From JBBROS01 sp963752225 (GTDB taxonomy: Bacteria; Pseudomonadota; Alphaproteobacteria; Acetobacterales; Acetobacteraceae): 64,000 nt of DNA. Made by a program: the position numbers and the translations under genes. The DNA lies in contig CAVVXS010000009.1 in NCBI GenBank assembly GCA_963752225.1, forward strand, positions 124,001 through 188,000, written 5' to 3'. This document shows, piece by piece, positions 34,723 to 43,460 of the stretch (its first letter is position 1; each line of letters opens with the position of its first letter). Under the pieces are notes generated by a model that was not told where the DNA came from, ran no database searches, and was given only the letters and a program-made list of their open reading frames with translations.

Positions 34723-35463
34723 ATGATCGCGCTGCTTCGGCTGCTGCTGGTCGGCGGCGCCGTGGCTTTGCTGGAACTGGCCTGCCGCGCCGGCCTCATC
34801 GCCCCGACCAGCGTCATCCCGCCCAGCGCGATGGCTGCGGCGATGATCCGCCTGCTGCGCGACGGTACGGTGTCGGCGGATTTGCTGGCGACGTCCGGCC
34901 GGGTCGCGGCGGCGGCGCTGCTATCGGCGGCGGGCGGGCTGCTGCTGGGCCTCGGCCTGCATGCGGTGCCGCGGCTGCGCGCGGCGGTCGAACCGGTGCT
35001 GCGAGCCTGGTACGCGATCCCGACGATCATGTTCTACCCGGTGCTGCTGGTGCTGTTCGGGGTCGGCGGCGGCGCCATCGTCGCAACCGCCGTGTTGCTG
35101 GCCGCCGTCGCCATGGTCGGCAGCACGCTCGCCGGGCTCGACCGCGTGCCGCCGGTGCTGCTGCGCACGGCGCGCGTGCTGCGCCTGGGGCCGGTGCGCA
35201 CCGCGCTGCAAGTGCGGCTGCCGAGTGCGGCGCCCGCCCTGCTCACCGGGCTCAAGCTGGTGGTATCCTACTCCTTCATCGGCGTGATTGCGGCGGAGTT
35301 CATTTTGTCCGGCTCCGGTCTCGGCTATGCCGTCGCCAACGCCTACAACAACTTCGACAATGCGACGATGTACGGGCTGATGCTGCTGATCGTGCTGCTG
35401 GTCACGACGGTGAACGCCACCTTGGCCGCGGCGGACGCAAGCTGGCGCGGCCGCCGACCCTAA
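34723..35463 (+). CDS. ABC transporter permease, SsuC/TauC-like
   Basis: A 246-aa inner-membrane permease with about six spans. Towards the C-terminus is LRLGPVRTALQVRLPSAAPALLTGLKL, matching the EAA loop that docks the ATPase. It should pair with the binding protein at 33157 for uptake of a small anionic or heterocyclic compound. The missing ATPase must be encoded elsewhere. Its TAA overlaps the stop of the convergent decarboxylase gene by 4 nt. Confidence 0.85.
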   Translation: MIALLRLLLVGGAVALLELACRAGLIAPTSVIPPSAMAAAMIRLLRDGTVSADLLATSGRVAAAALLSAAGGLLLGLGLHAVPRLRAAVEPVLRAWYAIPTIMFYPVLLVLFGVGGGAIVATAVLLAAVAMVGSTLAGLDRVPPVLLRTARVLRLGPVRTALQVRLPSAAPALLTGLKLVVSYSFIGVIAAEFILSGSGLGYAVANAYNNFDNATMYGLMLLIVLLVTTVNATLAAADASWRGRRP

Positions 35464-37676
35464 CCATCCAACTCGATCTCCTCGAGCGCGGCATGGACCA
35501 CGGTCCGCAGGATCTCGACCAGCACCGCCTGGAAATCCCCGCCCTCGGTCTGCGTCGTCCAGGGGTCCATCGTCGTGCTGATCAGGAAGTCGACGCCCTT
35601 GCCGGGCTCCGGCACGACGCCCATGCGGGCGCAGAACGAATCCACGAACGGCTGCCCATACACCGCCGGGTCGAACCGCGAGCTCGTCAGCACGAGGTCG
35701 AGGCTGTTGAGGGTCTCGCGCGGCTCGATGATGCTGCAGCGGGCGAACACCGCCTCGTTCAGCGCATTGGCACGCGCGAGGCTGCGGTTCGGGCGCCCGT
35801 CGGCGTCCTTCGGGTTCAAGGCGAACGCCAGGATCACCTGGTCCGACCCGACCTGCGCGAACAGCGCCCGGGCGAGCTTATCGGATTGCAGCCGCTGCAG
35901 CAGCTCCGCATTGCCGAGCGGCACCAGGTCGCGCAGCACCTGCCGCTCGGCCTCGATCGCGCCGGGCGGCTTGCGCGCCCGCTCGGCCGGGGTCTGGTTG
36001 AACGGCGTTACGGTGAAGCGCGGGTCCTCCATGGCCGCCAGCCGGCAGAACAGGCGTTTGGCGGTCCACATGCACTGCCCGAGGATGCGGCCATAGCCGG
36101 TGCGGTCCGGGCGGATCACCCGATGCGCCAGCCACACCGCCGACGCCGCGGAGCCCGGCTTGCTGCCTTCCACGCCGTAAACGCCGATGGTCGGCTCGGT
36201 CTGGTTGTGGAAGATGACCGGCGCCCGCAGCGATATCGCGTCGCGCAGGGCGGCGTTGCGGTAGCACAGCGCGCCGGCCGGATAGGGCACGTAGCCGCCC
36301 TTGTGCGGGTCGACCGTGATCGTGTCCGCCAGCGGCAGCGCTTCGTATTGGCGCTGCACATACCCGCTCATCGCATAGATCGGCACACCGTCGGACGGCA
36401 GCTCGGCCTCGTCGCCCTCGGTCAGCATGGTGCGGAAATACCCGCCCCAGGCGGCGTCGGCGTGGATGGCGAAGTTCAGCCCGCGCCGGCGGTAGTGCTC
36501 CCGCAGCTCGACCAAGCCCTCGAGCGGATCGACCGCGCTTTCCTCGGTGCTGCCGATGACTGCCACCGCGCACAGCACCGGGACCCGCCGCCGCAACGCG
36601 TTCTCCAGCGCTTCGGCAACGCTGTCGAGCGACAACCGCGCGTCCTCGTCCACCCGCTGCACCCACACCGCATTGCCGCCGAGCCCGAGCAGGGTCGCGG
36701 CCTTGGGCCAGGAGTAGTGGCCGGTGGCGGGTGCGAGGAACACCGGCGTCTCGGTCACCCCGGTCATGAAGTCGCGGTAGAACCGGACCAGCCCGACGTT
36801 GCGGGAGCTGTACGCCACCAGCGACGCCGCAAGCAGCGCCGGGTCGACGCCGAGTGCCGCGATCTTCAACGGCAGCTCGGCGACCGAGTCGATGTCGAGG
36901 TTGAGCAAGGTCCAGGTGTCGAGGTCCAGCAGCCGCGCCGTGCCGCCTTCCCAGACCGGCACCTCGACGCCGCGGGCGGGCGACAGCGCCGGCACTTCGC
37001 GCAGCGCGGCGCGAATCCCGACCGCGGAGAACTTCAGGTTCCGCGCCGCCCACAGCGCCTCGATATTGGCGATGGTGCCGCCGCTGGTGATATGGCCCCA
37101 GGGCAGGAACCCCTTCTCGCCCGGTTTCGGCGGCATGTAGCCCAGCATGCGGCACAGGTCGTTGCCGGCCTCGATCTCGAGCCGGGTGGTCACCGGCGAC
37201 GCTTCGGCGGCAACGTTGTTCTGGTTGTACATCAATCCCGCAACCAGCCCGACCAGGCCCGGCATCGCCTGGTCCCACAGCATGTGGCCCTGGTAGCGCA
37301 TCGACGAGAACGGCGCCGACAACTGCAGCTTCTCCAGCAGCTCCGCGGTCGCCTCGCGCAGGCGGCGGACACCGGCGGCGAACTCGGGGCTGCGCTGCAC
37401 CGCCTCGGTCAGGTGGCTCGGATCCTCGGGGTGGAAGCCGCGGCGGAACTCGGCGTGGCTGTCGATGGCGGCGTCGATCAGCTCGTGCAGCAAAGCGAGG
37501 TTTTCAGCCCGCGGCCCCAGGAACCAGGCTTCCGGCGAGCCGCCGCGGGCCGTGTCTTTGCCGGCGAGGTCGAGCGGGCCTTGCAGCTTGGCGTCCCAAG
37601 CGGCGTGGGCGCGGCGGCGGCGGGCGGCCATCGGAATGTCGGCGGGTGCGGCCGGTCGGCCGGGGCGGAGCGTCAT
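35460..37676 (-). CDS. PLP-dependent decarboxylase family protein (group II, large form)
   Basis: A 738-aa PLP enzyme, well above the 450-550 aa of typical group II decarboxylases. Core motifs: GHITSGGTIANIEALWAARN, HADAAWGGYF with the cofactor-contacting Asp, and TVDPHKGGYVPYPAGAL with the PLP-binding Lys459. The family acts on Glu, Tyr, Trp or similar amino acids; the C-terminal ~200 residues (after ~520) are an extra region I cannot assign. The start at ATG 37676 is chosen from the N-terminal sequence; no strong ribosome-binding site is seen and ATG 37631 is an alternative. Substrate not predictable. Confidence 0.8.
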   Translation of the reverse strand: MTLRPGRPAAPADIPMAARRRRAHAAWDAKLQGPLDLAGKDTARGGSPEAWFLGPRAENLALLHELIDAAIDSHAEFRRGFHPEDPSHLTEAVQRSPEFAAGVRRLREATAELLEKLQLSAPFSSMRYQGHMLWDQAMPGLVGLVAGLMYNQNNVAAEASPVTTRLEIEAGNDLCRMLGYMPPKPGEKGFLPWGHITSGGTIANIEALWAARNLKFSAVGIRAALREVPALSPARGVEVPVWEGGTARLLDLDTWTLLNLDIDSVAELPLKIAALGVDPALLAASLVAYSSRNVGLVRFYRDFMTGVTETPVFLAPATGHYSWPKAATLLGLGGNAVWVQRVDEDARLSLDSVAEALENALRRRVPVLCAVAVIGSTEESAVDPLEGLVELREHYRRRGLNFAIHADAAWGGYFRTMLTEGDEAELPSDGVPIYAMSGYVQRQYEALPLADTITVDPHKGGYVPYPAGALCYRNAALRDAISLRAPVIFHNQTEPTIGVYGVEGSKPGSAASAVWLAHRVIRPDRTGYGRILGQCMWTAKRLFCRLAAMEDPRFTVTPFNQTPAERARKPPGAIEAERQVLRDLVPLGNAELLQRLQSDKLARALFAQVGSDQVILAFALNPKDADGRPNRSLARANALNEAVFARCSIIEPRETLNSLDLVLTSSRFDPAVYGQPFVDSFCARMGVVPEPGKGVDFLISTTMDPWTTQTEGGDFQAVLVEILRTVVHAALEEIELDG

Positions 37677-37801
37677 GGCCCAGTGTAACATGGCCGGGGT
37701 AAGTTGCCGCCCCCGGTTATCACGGCGGCGGGAGCACACCCATTACACGCCCGGCGCCGCGTGTTACGAACCCCTGAAGTTCACCCGAAACGCGGAGCAG
37801 C

Positions 37802-38755
37802 ATGAACGAGAGCGGCCGCACGGCCTTGGTGATCGCCGCGCCGCTTCCGGGGCACGCCAAGCAGGTTTCCGCCGCCCTCGCCGCCCTGGAGGCGGGCGGC
37901 ATGACCCTGGTCCGCCGCGACGTGCAGCGCGCACGAGTCCCGGACCTGATCGCCTCGATGCGGCACGAGGTCGACTGCGTTGTCCTGGCCGGCGGCGACG
38001 GCCTGCTCGGCATCGGCGGGATCGCGCTGCGTGACGCCGGGCTGCCGCTCGGCATCGTCCCGGCCGGCGCCGACAACGACCTGGCGCACGCGCTCGGCAT
38101 TCCGCACGACCCGGCCGCCGCGGCTGCGGTCATTCTCGAGGGCCATGACCGCGCGATCAACCTCGGCAGCGTCAACGGACAACCGTTCTTCACCGCCGCC
38201 AGCATCGGCCTCACCGTCGGCATGGCGCGCGGCCTGCACCGCGCGACGCAGCAGCCGCTGGCCCGCTTGCGCTACACCGGCGCCGCCCTGCGCGTGCTGC
38301 TGGAGCATCGGCGCTTCAGCGCCATCATCCGCTGCGGCGCCGTCGTCCATCGCGTGCGCACGGTGCAGATCACGATCGGCAACGCGCGGCTGTACGGCGG
38401 CGGCATGCAGGTGGCCGCGAAGAACAAGCCGACGACCGAGCCGGGGAACGAACTCGACGACGACGCCCTCGCGGTCTACAGCCTCGAGCCCAGCCGGCGC
38501 TGGGGACTGCTGTTCATGGCCCCGCTGTTCGCCGGCGACACCGAGCTGGGATCGGCCGAGGTGCGCATCGCCCGCAGCCCGGTGATCGAGGTCGTGACCC
38601 GGCAGCCGCAGCCGATCACCGCCGACGGCGAGGTCGTCGCGGTCACGCCGGCCCGGTTCGGCGTGCTGACCAAGGCGGTCCGGGTGTATGCACCGAAAGC
38701 GCCGATGCCGGTCGAGCCGGCGGCGAACGAGGAGGCGCGAGTTGAGCATCGGTGA
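37802..38755 (+). CDS. Diacylglycerol kinase-like lipid kinase family protein
   Basis: A 317-aa protein of the DagK/YegS catalytic family. The nucleotide-binding motif is VVLAGGDGLLGIGG, followed by LGIVPAGADNDLAHALGIP, where the usual GTxNDxA reads GADNDLA. The beta-sandwich second domain includes NARLYGGGMQVAAKNKPTTEPG and DDALAVYSLE. These enzymes phosphorylate lipids such as diacylglycerol or sphingosine; the exact lipid is unknown. The gene overlaps the following GFA gene by 14 nt. Confidence 0.8.
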   Translation: MNESGRTALVIAAPLPGHAKQVSAALAALEAGGMTLVRRDVQRARVPDLIASMRHEVDCVVLAGGDGLLGIGGIALRDAGLPLGIVPAGADNDLAHALGIPHDPAAAAAVILEGHDRAINLGSVNGQPFFTAASIGLTVGMARGLHRATQQPLARLRYTGAALRVLLEHRRFSAIIRCGAVVHRVRTVQITIGNARLYGGGMQVAAKNKPTTEPGNELDDDALAVYSLEPSRRWGLLFMAPLFAGDTELGSAEVRIARSPVIEVVTRQPQPITADGEVVAVTPARFGVLTKAVRVYAPKAPMPVEPAANEEARVEHR

Positions 38756-39221
38756 CGCAGCGCTGGCCGGCGGATGCGCGTGCGGGTCGGTGCGGTATCG
38801 GCTCCGGCGCCGGCCGATGTTCGTCAACTGCTGCCATTGCAGCGAATGCCAGCGCCAGCTCGGCAGCGCGTTCGCGGTCAATGCCGTGATCGAGACCGAG
38901 GCGATCGAGGTGCTGGCCGGGACGCCCGAGCCGGTGACGGTGCCGACTGCGAGCGGGCGGCCGCACGACATCTACCGTTGCCGGGCGTGCCAATCGCCGC
39001 TCTGGAGCGATTACGGCCGCCGTCCGGGGCTCCGCTTCGTCCGCGTCTGCACGCTGGACGAGCCGGGCGCGCTGCCGCCGGGGGCGCACATCTTCACCTC
39101 GACCAAGCTGCCCTGGCTGGTGCTGCCGCCGGACGTGCCGGCCTTCACGGAGTTCTACGAGCTCGAGCGGATGTGGCCGGCCGAGAGCATGGCGCGCCGC
39201 CGTGCCGTGGAAGCCAAATAG
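38742..39221 (+). CDS. GFA family zinc-binding protein (glutathione-dependent formaldehyde-activating enzyme-like)
   Basis: A 159-aa protein with the GFA/CENP-V fold. Zinc ligands are clear: GGCACGSVRY, NCCHCSECQR and CRACQSPLW. Most family members are uncharacterised; true Gfa activity with formaldehyde is not implied. No ATG precedes the first zinc motif; a TTG at 38742 has GGAGG 6 nt upstream and gives a normal N-terminus, so I take it as the start, inside the end of the kinase gene. Confidence 0.85.
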   Translation: MSIGDAALAGGCACGSVRYRLRRRPMFVNCCHCSECQRQLGSAFAVNAVIETEAIEVLAGTPEPVTVPTASGRPHDIYRCRACQSPLWSDYGRRPGLRFVRVCTLDEPGALPPGAHIFTSTKLPWLVLPPDVPAFTEFYELERMWPAESMARRRAVEAK

Positions 39222-39257
39222 TTGCTTCTGCCTACACCAAGGCCGTAACACTCCGTC

Positions 39258-39908
39258 ATGCTGCTCGACCGCACCGCCGCCAGCCTGTTCGGCATTGTCC
39301 TCTACCCATCCGTCGAGCCGATCGATCTCGGCGCCACGGTCGGCGTGCTGTCGATGGCGCGCCGGGTGCTGCCCGGCGTCCGCGCCGTGACCCTGGCCGC
39401 GCGGCCCGGCGACGTCGAGCTCGCCGGCGGCGTGCGGGTCAGCGTGGACCACACGCTCGACGCGGCGCTGCCGCTCGACGTCGTGATCGTGACCGGCGGC
39501 GCCGGTTGGCCGGAGGCGACGGGTGACCCGGCGATGCTCGGCTTCCTGCGCCGCCGCCCGGCGCCGATCGTCGCCTCGGTCTGCACCGGAGCGATGCTGC
39601 TGCACGCGGCCGGGCTGTTGGACGATCGGCCCGCCACGACCCGGCGGATGGCGCTCGGCGCCGAGCGTGAGGCGCCGCTGTCCCGGCTGCCGCATGGCTG
39701 CGAGGCGGTTCTGGTCGATACCGGCGAGGTCGTCACCGGCGGCGGCGTGATGCTCGCCGCCGACACCACCTTGCATCTGCTGGCCCGGCTCTATGGCGAG
39801 CCTGCCGCCGAGCAGGTCGCGGTCGCCATCGAATACGACCGCGCCCGCGCCACCAACCGGTTCGCCCTGGGGGTCATCACGCCTGCGGTCCCCGGGGAAG
39901 CCGCATGA
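39258..39908 (+). CDS. DJ-1/PfpI family protein (isonitrile hydratase-like)
   Basis: A 216-aa single-domain DJ-1/PfpI protein with the nucleophile Cys109 in the elbow SVCTGAMLLHAAGLL, and VVIVTGGAGWPEA before it. The C-terminal DTGEVVTGGGVMLAADTTLHL resembles the group containing isonitrile hydratase InhA and AraC-type amidase-like domains, but without a DNA-binding part. The actual reaction is unknown. It overlaps the molybdopterin enzyme gene by 4 nt (ATGA). Confidence 0.8.
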   Translation: MLLDRTAASLFGIVLYPSVEPIDLGATVGVLSMARRVLPGVRAVTLAARPGDVELAGGVRVSVDHTLDAALPLDVVIVTGGAGWPEATGDPAMLGFLRRRPAPIVASVCTGAMLLHAAGLLDDRPATTRRMALGAEREAPLSRLPHGCEAVLVDTGEVVTGGGVMLAADTTLHLLARLYGEPAAEQVAVAIEYDRARATNRFALGVITPAVPGEAA

Positions 39909-41992
39909 GCCTGCAGGTCCGCAACAGCGTCTGCCCGCACGACTGCCCCAGCACCTGCGCGCTGGACGTGGAGGTCCATGACGGGACTCGCATCGGCACG
40001 GTGCGCGGCGCCCGCGACAACAGCTACACGGCCGGCGTGATTTGCGCGAAGGTCGCGCGTTATGCCGAACGCATCCACCACCCCGCCCGGCTGACCCGGC
40101 CGCTGGTCCGCACCGGCGCCAAGGGGAGCTGCCAGTTCCGCGAAGCCACCTGGGACGAGGCGCTCGACCGGGTGGCGGCCGCCTTTGACGCCGCCGCCGC
40201 CCGGCACGGCGCCGAGGCGGTGTGGCCGTACTACTTCGCCGGCACCATGGGCTTGGTGCAGCGCGACGGCATCAACCGGCTCCGCCACGTGATGCGCTAC
40301 TCGCGGCAGCACAACACCATCTGCTCGACCGCGCAGGAAGCCGGCTGGGTGGCCGGCGTCGGCCGCTACGGCGGCCCCGACCCGCGCGAGATGGCCGAGG
40401 CCGACTTGCTGGTGATGTGGGGCGGCAACCCGGTCAGCACCCAGGTCAACGTGATGACCCACGTCACCCGCGCCCGCAAGGAACGCGGCGCCGTGTTCGC
40501 CGTGGTGGACCCGTATCGCACCCCGACCGCGGCCACCGCCGACCTGCACCTCGCATTGCGCCCCGGCACCGACGCCGCACTCGCCTGCGCGGTGATGCAC
40601 GTTGCCTTCCGCGACGGCTACGCCGACCGCGCTTACATGGCGGAGTGGAGCGACTGCCCCGACCGGCTCGAAGCGCACCTGCGCGACCGCAGCCCGGATT
40701 GGGCGAGCGGCATCACCGGCCTCACCGTCGCCGAGATCGAAAGCTTCGCCGCGCTGTACTGCCGGACCGAGCGCGCTTACATCCGCGTCGGCTACGGCTT
40801 CGCCCGGTCGCGCAACGGCAGCGTGTCGATGCACGCCGTCACCTGCCTGCCGACCGTGACCGGCAAGTGGCGCAGCCGCGGCGCCGGCGCGTTCTGGAAC
40901 AACCGCGGCACCGGCATCTATCATTGGGATAAGACGCTGATCGACGGGCTCGATGCGCTCGACCCGACGATCCGGCAGATGGACATGAGCCGGATCGGCG
41001 CAGTGCTGACCGGCGACCGCCGGGAGCTCGGGGACGGGCCTCCGGTCCATGCGCTGCTGGTGCAGAACACCAACCCGGCCGTGGTGGCGCCCGACAGCAA
41101 GCGCGTCCGCCGCGGGCTGCTGCGGGATGACCTGTTCACTTGCGTGCACGAGCAGTTCATGACCGAGACGGCCAAGCTCGCCGACGTCGTGCTGCCGGCG
41201 ACGATGTTCATGGAGCACGACGACCTCTACGCCGCCGGCGGGCACACGCACATCCAGGTCGGCCCCAAGCTGATCGAGCCGCCGGGCGAGTGCCGGTCCA
41301 ACCACGAGGTGCTGCAGGGCCTGGCCACCCGGCTCGGGGCGCGGCACCCGGGCTTCGACATGACGGCCATGGAGATCGTGGACGCGACCCTGCGCGCCTC
41401 CGGCTGGCCCGGCGCCGCCGAGGTGATCGAGCGCAAGTGGTTGGACGCCGGCGACAGCTTCGAACGCAGCCACTTCCTGACCGGCTTCGGCTTTCCGGAC
41501 GGGAAGTTCCGCTTCGCGCCGGACTGGCAAAGCGTGGGCCCGAACAGCGCCGGCATGCCCGCTTTGCCCGACCACTGGGCGGTGACGGACGGTGCCACCG
41601 ACGACCATCCGTTCCGCCTGGTCGCCGCCCCGGCCCGCAACTTCCTCAACACCAGCTTTACCGAGACGCCGACCAGCCGCAAGCGCGAAGGACGGCCGGT
41701 GGCGCTGGTGCATCCGGACGACGCCGCGCGGCTCGGCATCGTCGATGGCGGCCGGGTCGTGCTGGGCAACCGGCAGGGCGAGGTGGTGCTGGACGCGAAG
41801 TTCGTGTCCGGCCAGCTTCCCGGCACGATTGTGGTCGAGAGCATCTGGCCGAACGGCGATTTCGCCGGCGGCATGGGCATCAACGTGCTCACCTCCGACG
41901 AGCCCGCCGCGCCCCGGGGCGGCGCCGTGTTTCACGACACCGCGGTCTGGATGCGGGCGCTCGAGGCGGTGCAGCAGCTCGCCGCCGAGTGA
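39905..41992 (+). CDS. Molybdopterin-dependent oxidoreductase (DMSO reductase family, Fe-S containing)
   Basis: A 695-aa enzyme with an N-terminal [4Fe-4S] site, CPHDCPSTC (C10, C14, C18) and a later Cys in GVICAKV. The rest is the molybdopterin bis-guanine dinucleotide domain: VMWGGNPVSTQ, WEHDDLYAAGGH-like late motifs and a C-terminal molydopterin-binding domain (VHPDDAARLGIVDGGRVVLGN). There is no Tat signal, so it is cytoplasmic. The electron acceptor and substrate are unknown. The Mo-cofactor maturation genes at the left edge of the window fit a cell that makes several Mo enzymes. It follows a DJ-1 gene with a 4-nt overlap. Confidence 0.85.
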   Translation: MSLQVRNSVCPHDCPSTCALDVEVHDGTRIGTVRGARDNSYTAGVICAKVARYAERIHHPARLTRPLVRTGAKGSCQFREATWDEALDRVAAAFDAAAARHGAEAVWPYYFAGTMGLVQRDGINRLRHVMRYSRQHNTICSTAQEAGWVAGVGRYGGPDPREMAEADLLVMWGGNPVSTQVNVMTHVTRARKERGAVFAVVDPYRTPTAATADLHLALRPGTDAALACAVMHVAFRDGYADRAYMAEWSDCPDRLEAHLRDRSPDWASGITGLTVAEIESFAALYCRTERAYIRVGYGFARSRNGSVSMHAVTCLPTVTGKWRSRGAGAFWNNRGTGIYHWDKTLIDGLDALDPTIRQMDMSRIGAVLTGDRRELGDGPPVHALLVQNTNPAVVAPDSKRVRRGLLRDDLFTCVHEQFMTETAKLADVVLPATMFMEHDDLYAAGGHTHIQVGPKLIEPPGECRSNHEVLQGLATRLGARHPGFDMTAMEIVDATLRASGWPGAAEVIERKWLDAGDSFERSHFLTGFGFPDGKFRFAPDWQSVGPNSAGMPALPDHWAVTDGATDDHPFRLVAAPARNFLNTSFTETPTSRKREGRPVALVHPDDAARLGIVDGGRVVLGNRQGEVVLDAKFVSGQLPGTIVVESIWPNGDFAGGMGINVLTSDEPAAPRGGAVFHDTAVWMRALEAVQQLAAE

Positions 41993-41994
41993 GG

Positions 41995-43284
41995 CTAGTC
42001 GAGCATCCACGACGTCCAGAGGGCCATCGCCGCGCGCTTGGCAGTGTCCCAGCGGAACGACACACCGTCGATCATGCCGTCCGCTCCGGACCCCGGGCTG
42101 CGCGGCGGCCCCAGTACGCCGGGCGCGCGGTGGCGGAGCGCGCGGGCGAGGACGCCCAGCGTGCGCCGCTTCCAGTAGTGCTTCGTCCGGTGCGCCTTCC
42201 ACCTCCATGTGGTCTGCGTTGAAAGCGCCCGACGGTATTCGGCCGCCCGAACCGCCTCGGCGTCGAACCGGCATTTGGCCGGGTCTTGGTAGAACTGCTC
42301 GATCTTGTCGGCGTCCATGCCCGGCGTCTCGAGCCAAGCCGGCACGAGGCGGCGCAGGACCTCGAGGTCGGCCAGGATGCGCCCGACGCCCTTTCCCACC
42401 GCCGGGCAGGAGGATTGGAACGCGTCGCCGATCAGGACCACCCCGTCCTGCCGCCGGACATTCTCGGCGCGGTGGATGGAGTTCGGCCGGACCTGCACCT
42501 TGCCGGTGATCTCGAACGGTCCGAGCAAGCGCTCGAGGGACGGCATGACCTCCAGCAGCGCGCGCTTGGGGTCTCGCTTGAACGACTTGACCCACGGGTC
42601 GCCCGGCGCGCGGTAGCAGAACAGGTTGGCGCGCATCGTGTCGCCGATGGGGAACACGGTCAGGTAACCCATGCCGTCACCGGCCCGCTCGCCGTAGCAA
42701 ACCAGGACGCGCCGCGATGCGGTCTGCACGTCGAAGCCCAGGGTCAGCGAGTGGTGCTCGCTCAGGATGCGCCGCTCGATCCCGAGCTGCGGCAGCAGAT
42801 CGCCGCAATTGGGACCGGTCGCGAGCACGACCAGCCGGGCTTCGATGACCGTGCCGTCCGCGAGCACCAGCCGTTGCCGGTCCGGCCCGGTCGAGATTTG
42901 GGCGACCCGTCCGGTGACGAAGCGTGCCGCGGCGGCTTGCGCCCGGGCCGCGTTGACCATGTCCTCGTAGCGGAACCCGTAATGCGGGCTGATCGTCTCG
43001 TCGATGACCTTGCCGTAGCAGGTCGCGGTCGCGCTCGGGGCCGGCCCGGTCTGGCCGACGATCCCGTCCAGCAGGCCGAGGCGGCGCAAGGCGTCGGTCT
43101 GCCAACCCACCAGCTGCTCGGCCCGGAAATCCGCGGGGTAGGTCGCGTGCCGGTCCACGACGATGACGTCGCATCCCGCCCGGCTGAGCACGGCGGCCGC
43201 CGCTGCACCCCCCAGCCCGGCGCCGACGACCGCAACATCGCTTCTCACATCGTCCCCGTATCCGTTCCGCGACCAGTCTGACAT
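41995..43284 (-). CDS. FAD-dependent monooxygenase (class A flavoprotein hydroxylase-like)
   Basis: A 429-aa flavoprotein with the FAD-binding GAGLGGAAAAAVLSRAG near the N-terminus, a linker segment and the second FAD motif VVLIGDAFQSSCPAVGKGVGRIL (GD motif with a Pro-rich loop). It resembles p-hydroxybenzoate hydroxylase/UbiH-type and geranylgeranyl reductase-related oxidoreductases. The last ~90 residues are basic and tryptophan-rich, unlike the usual family end. I take ATG 43284 as start because it puts the FAD motif at a normal distance. It is divergent from the luciferase-like monooxygenase over 176 nt. Confidence 0.75.
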   Translation of the reverse strand: MSDWSRNGYGDDVRSDVAVVGAGLGGAAAAAVLSRAGCDVIVVDRHATYPADFRAEQLVGWQTDALRRLGLLDGIVGQTGPAPSATATCYGKVIDETISPHYGFRYEDMVNAARAQAAAARFVTGRVAQISTGPDRQRLVLADGTVIEARLVVLATGPNCGDLLPQLGIERRILSEHHSLTLGFDVQTASRRVLVCYGERAGDGMGYLTVFPIGDTMRANLFCYRAPGDPWVKSFKRDPKRALLEVMPSLERLLGPFEITGKVQVRPNSIHRAENVRRQDGVVLIGDAFQSSCPAVGKGVGRILADLEVLRRLVPAWLETPGMDADKIEQFYQDPAKCRFDAEAVRAAEYRRALSTQTTWRWKAHRTKHYWKRRTLGVLARALRHRAPGVLGPPRSPGSGADGMIDGVSFRWDTAKRAAMALWTSWMLD

Positions 43285-43460
43285 CTCGGTCGCGCGGCGG
43301 GTAGTCCTAGCCGTTCCGAAACGAGTTGGACATTGCGGCACTGTCACTTTTCGGTAACCCCGGGATCACGGCGCGTTCCGGCGACGGCCGGCACGACCGA
43401 TCTTGCAGCCGCGTGGGGGAGCGCCTTTATCCCCCGTTGCAACACTCGCGGTGCCATCCC

